Shown here in pieces: positions 61,977 through 64,000 of a DNA stretch of 64,000 nt. Below the pieces are notes generated by a model. The model ran no database searches, was not told where the DNA came from, and saw nothing but the letters and a program-made list of their open reading frames with translations. The position numbers were made by a program, and so were the translations under genes. Position 1 is the first letter of the stretch. Each line of letters starts with the position of its first letter. The DNA comes from Saccharomonospora viridis DSM 43017 (GTDB taxonomy: Bacteria > Actinomycetota > Actinomycetes > Mycobacteriales > Pseudonocardiaceae): the NCBI RefSeq assembly GCF_000023865.1, contig NC_013159.1, positions 701,001 through 765,000 on the forward strand, given 5' to 3'.

Positions 61977-62075
61977 TTCGCGGTCCTCCTCTGCTCGGCA
62001 CGGCCATGCCAACCCGCCACGCCCAACGTAGCCGGGAGTGCCCCGGTTCCCGGGGACAGTGGCACGATCACAGTC

Positions 62076-63653
62076 GTGCGCACCAGGAAACGCTACCTGT
62101 CATTGGCGGCGGGGCTCGTCCTTCTTTCGTCGGTGGCCGCGTGTTCGGGTTCGGACGGCGCCGAAGAGCCGACGGTACCCGCGGGGCCCGTGCCCGAGGG
62201 CCTCGAGGAGTTCTACGCCCAACGGCTGGAGTGGGGGGACTGCGAGCCGTACGCCGACAACGCGCTGGCTCAGCAGGCCTTCTCCGGTGAGGGATTGGAA
62301 TGCGCGAGGCTCACCGTGCCGTTGTCGTACGACGCCCCGCAGGGCAAGACCATCACCGTCGGGTTGCTGCGTAAGCAGGCGAGCGAGCCCGATCAGCGGA
62401 TCGGCTCACTGATCATGAATCCGGGAGGGCCGGGTGGTTCGGGGATGATCGCGGCGGCCCAGCTTTCGGGCACGGTCTCCGGTACCGAGCTCGGCAAACG
62501 ATTCGATCTCGTGGGTTTCGACCCGAGAGGCATCGGGGCCAGCGAGCCGGTGATCGAATGCCGCACCGACGCCGAGATGGACGCCGAGCGTGCCGACCTC
62601 AGCAGTATGGACGGGGTCAACGACGTCGCCGATGCCGAACGGGACGCCAAGGAATTCGCTCAGGCGTGTGCCGAACGCACCGAACACGGCGAGGAGATGC
62701 TCGCCAATCTCGGTACCCGGGACGTGGTGCGGGACATCGACGTCATGCGTTCCGCGCTCGGGGACGAGAAACTGACCTACCTGGGCTATTCCTACGGAAC
62801 ACGGATCGGCTACACCTACGCCGAGACCTTCCCCGGCAACGTTCGCGCGTTGCTGCTCGACGGCGCGATCGATCCCGAACAGGACATGTTGGAGTCCTTG
62901 ATCGGACAGGCCGAGGGCTTCGCCAACACCTTCGACAGGTTCGTGGAGTGGTGCGTGGCCCGGGACGACTGTGCGCTCGGCCGGGACAAGGCCGAGGCGG
63001 TGGGGGCGTACCAGGACCTCGTCAGACCGCTGCTGGATGACCCCGTGACGCTTCCCGACGGTCGGACCCTGACATACAACGACGCAACCACCGGCACCGT
63101 GGCGGCGCTCTACAGCCAGCAGCTTTGGCCCACGCTCAACCAGGGCTTGAACGGATTGCGGCAGGACAACGGCATCATGTTGATGGCCTTGGCCGACTCC
63201 TACTACGAGCGCGGACCCGATGGCAAGTACTCCTCCACGTATGAAGGCCTGATCGCCATCCGGTGCGTCGACGACCCGCCCGTGACCGATCAGGCGAAGA
63301 TCGAGGAAGCCCAGGCGGAGTACCTGGAGAAGGCCGAGTTCCTCGACCCTGGACTACCGCCGTCGTCGGCCAGGGACGCGTGTGCGTTCTGGCCGGTGGA
63401 GCACACGTCCGAACCTCACTTGCCCGACGTCGACGGCATCCCGCCGGCGTTGGTGATCTCGTCGACCGACGACCCGGCCACCCCGTACCAGGCGGGGGTC
63501 AATCTCGCCAAGGCTTTGGGCGGCAGGCTGCTCACGTTCGAAGGTGCCCAGCACACGGCGTTCCTGACGGCGGGCGACCGGTGCGTCGACGAGGCCGGTG
63601 TGGCCTATCTGGTGGACGGGGAACTGCCGCCCGAGGGCACTCGCTGCGGTTGA
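62076..63653 (+). CDS. exported alpha/beta hydrolase lipoprotein (CaeA/TAP-like)
   Basis: 525-residue lipoprotein. The signal ends in the lipobox SVAAC near residue 24. The hydrolase fold shows MNPGGPGGSG (oxyanion hole), nucleophile Ser in LGYSYGTRIGYTYAE near residue 240, Asp in SSTDDPATPYQ, and His in EGAQHTAFL. A TAP-like C-terminal lid holds conserved Cys pairs. It resembles M. tuberculosis Rv2223c/Rv2224c (CaeA), a surface esterase/protease. Divergent from secA2. Confidence 0.9.
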   Translation: MRTRKRYLSLAAGLVLLSSVAACSGSDGAEEPTVPAGPVPEGLEEFYAQRLEWGDCEPYADNALAQQAFSGEGLECARLTVPLSYDAPQGKTITVGLLRKQASEPDQRIGSLIMNPGGPGGSGMIAAAQLSGTVSGTELGKRFDLVGFDPRGIGASEPVIECRTDAEMDAERADLSSMDGVNDVADAERDAKEFAQACAERTEHGEEMLANLGTRDVVRDIDVMRSALGDEKLTYLGYSYGTRIGYTYAETFPGNVRALLLDGAIDPEQDMLESLIGQAEGFANTFDRFVEWCVARDDCALGRDKAEAVGAYQDLVRPLLDDPVTLPDGRTLTYNDATTGTVAALYSQQLWPTLNQGLNGLRQDNGIMLMALADSYYERGPDGKYSSTYEGLIAIRCVDDPPVTDQAKIEEAQAEYLEKAEFLDPGLPPSSARDACAFWPVEHTSEPHLPDVDGIPPALVISSTDDPATPYQAGVNLAKALGGRLLTFEGAQHTAFLTAGDRCVDEAGVAYLVDGELPPEGTRCG

Positions 63654-63680
63654 CCGAGCGGTGACGCGCACGGCGTCACG

Positions 63681-64000
63681 TCAGGAACGGGGGGCGGGGG
63701 CTGCGGCCGTGTTGTGTTCGGTGAGTGCCAACTGCAACTGCACCGCGCCCTCGTTCTCCTTCCGTGGCGGCACCTGAATCCAGATCCGCATGAGTTGTTC
63801 GGTGTCGTCCGCGACCCAGAATTTGATGTCCACGTCGTCCTGGACAGCCGGTACGACGGCTGAGACCGCCTCCCGGGAGAGGGTGCCGTGGACGCGATAG
63901 GTCTCGACGTCGTCGAGCTGTTCGCGGGTCTCGGTCTCGAGTTCCTCGGCCCCGATGAGGAGCTGCCGCAGCCCGTGCTCGGGGTCGAGCAGTCGTGCGG
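63681..64000 (-). CDS. LppX/LprAFG-type lipoprotein, 5' end outside the window
   Basis: The minus-strand frame is open from the right edge to TGA at 63683-63681 and encodes about 106 C-terminal residues. VETYRVHGTLSREAV, DVDIKFWVADDTEQLMRIWIQV and GAVQLQLALTEHN match the beta-rich lipid-binding half of LppX/LprAFG proteins, which carry glycolipids across the mycobacterial envelope. The signal and lipobox would be beyond the edge. It is convergent with the preceding hydrolase gene. Confidence 0.75.
   Translation of the reverse strand, partial: ARLLDPEHGLRQLLIGAEELETETREQLDDVETYRVHGTLSREAVSAVVPAVQDDVDIKFWVADDTEQLMRIWIQVPPRKENEGAVQLQLALTEHNTAAAPAPRS

Noticed and set aside
1..64000. CRISPR arrays, insertion sequences and tRNA genes
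   Set aside because: No regularly spaced repeats, transposase-like frames or cloverleaf with a CCA-type end were seen.

Overview
The window is GC-rich, densely packed actinobacterial chromosome. Many start codons overlap the preceding stop (ATGA or GTGA). A CvnABCD conservon, an actinobacterial RNase H/histidine phosphatase fusion, SecA2, LppX-type and TAP-like lipoproteins, and a chromosomal T4SS-like operon all point to Pseudonocardiaceae, with Saccharomonospora or Amycolatopsis relatives most likely. That placement rests on gene content and was not tested by a search.

Layout. 0-12.4 kb is conserved housekeeping: a membrane protein, an SGNH hydrolase, an M16 peptidase pair, NudC, CobD, SURF1, a fructosamine-kinase-like protein, PtpA, the conservon and a Nif3-like protein. 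12.4-39 kb is a catabolic block. It starts with a MarR-controlled homogentisate operon (hmgA, an unknown gene, fahA, scoAB), continues with a self-sufficient CYP116B-type P450 and an MHS transporter, and ends with a hexuronate module. The hexuronate module holds a secreted multidomain GH67 alpha-glucuronidase, UxaC, a LacI regulator, an ABC importer, ManD, KdgK, UxaA, a fructuronate-reductase-like dehydrogenase and an IclR regulator. 39-42.5 kb holds the zinc-ribbon protein, the RNase H fusion and the RNase P RNA. 45-53.3 kb is a T4SS-like operon. 53-64 kb returns to housekeeping: a BtuF-like protein, proline iminopeptidase, PanB, NadE, SecA2 and two lipoproteins.

How the parts fit. In Mycobacterium tuberculosis the Nif3-like gene (Rv2230c) directly adjoins the zinc-ribbon gene (Rv2229c) and the RNase H fusion (Rv2228c). 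Here about 27 kb of catabolic genes separates them, while the flanks keep that order. The block can be read as two pathways. Homogentisate goes to fumarate plus acetoacetate, and acetoacetate is activated by ScoAB. Xylan-derived glucuronate goes through fructuronate and mannonate to 2-keto-3-deoxygluconate and its 6-phosphate. Palindromic operator candidates precede the main units.

Three genes look frameshifted: the cvnA 5' end, the sugar-binding lipoprotein at 28.8 kb, and a small protein at 41.7 kb. In each case one base-scale change restores an expected reading, so sequencing error and genuine mutation both remain possible. I found no CRISPR array, transposase, integrase or tRNA.
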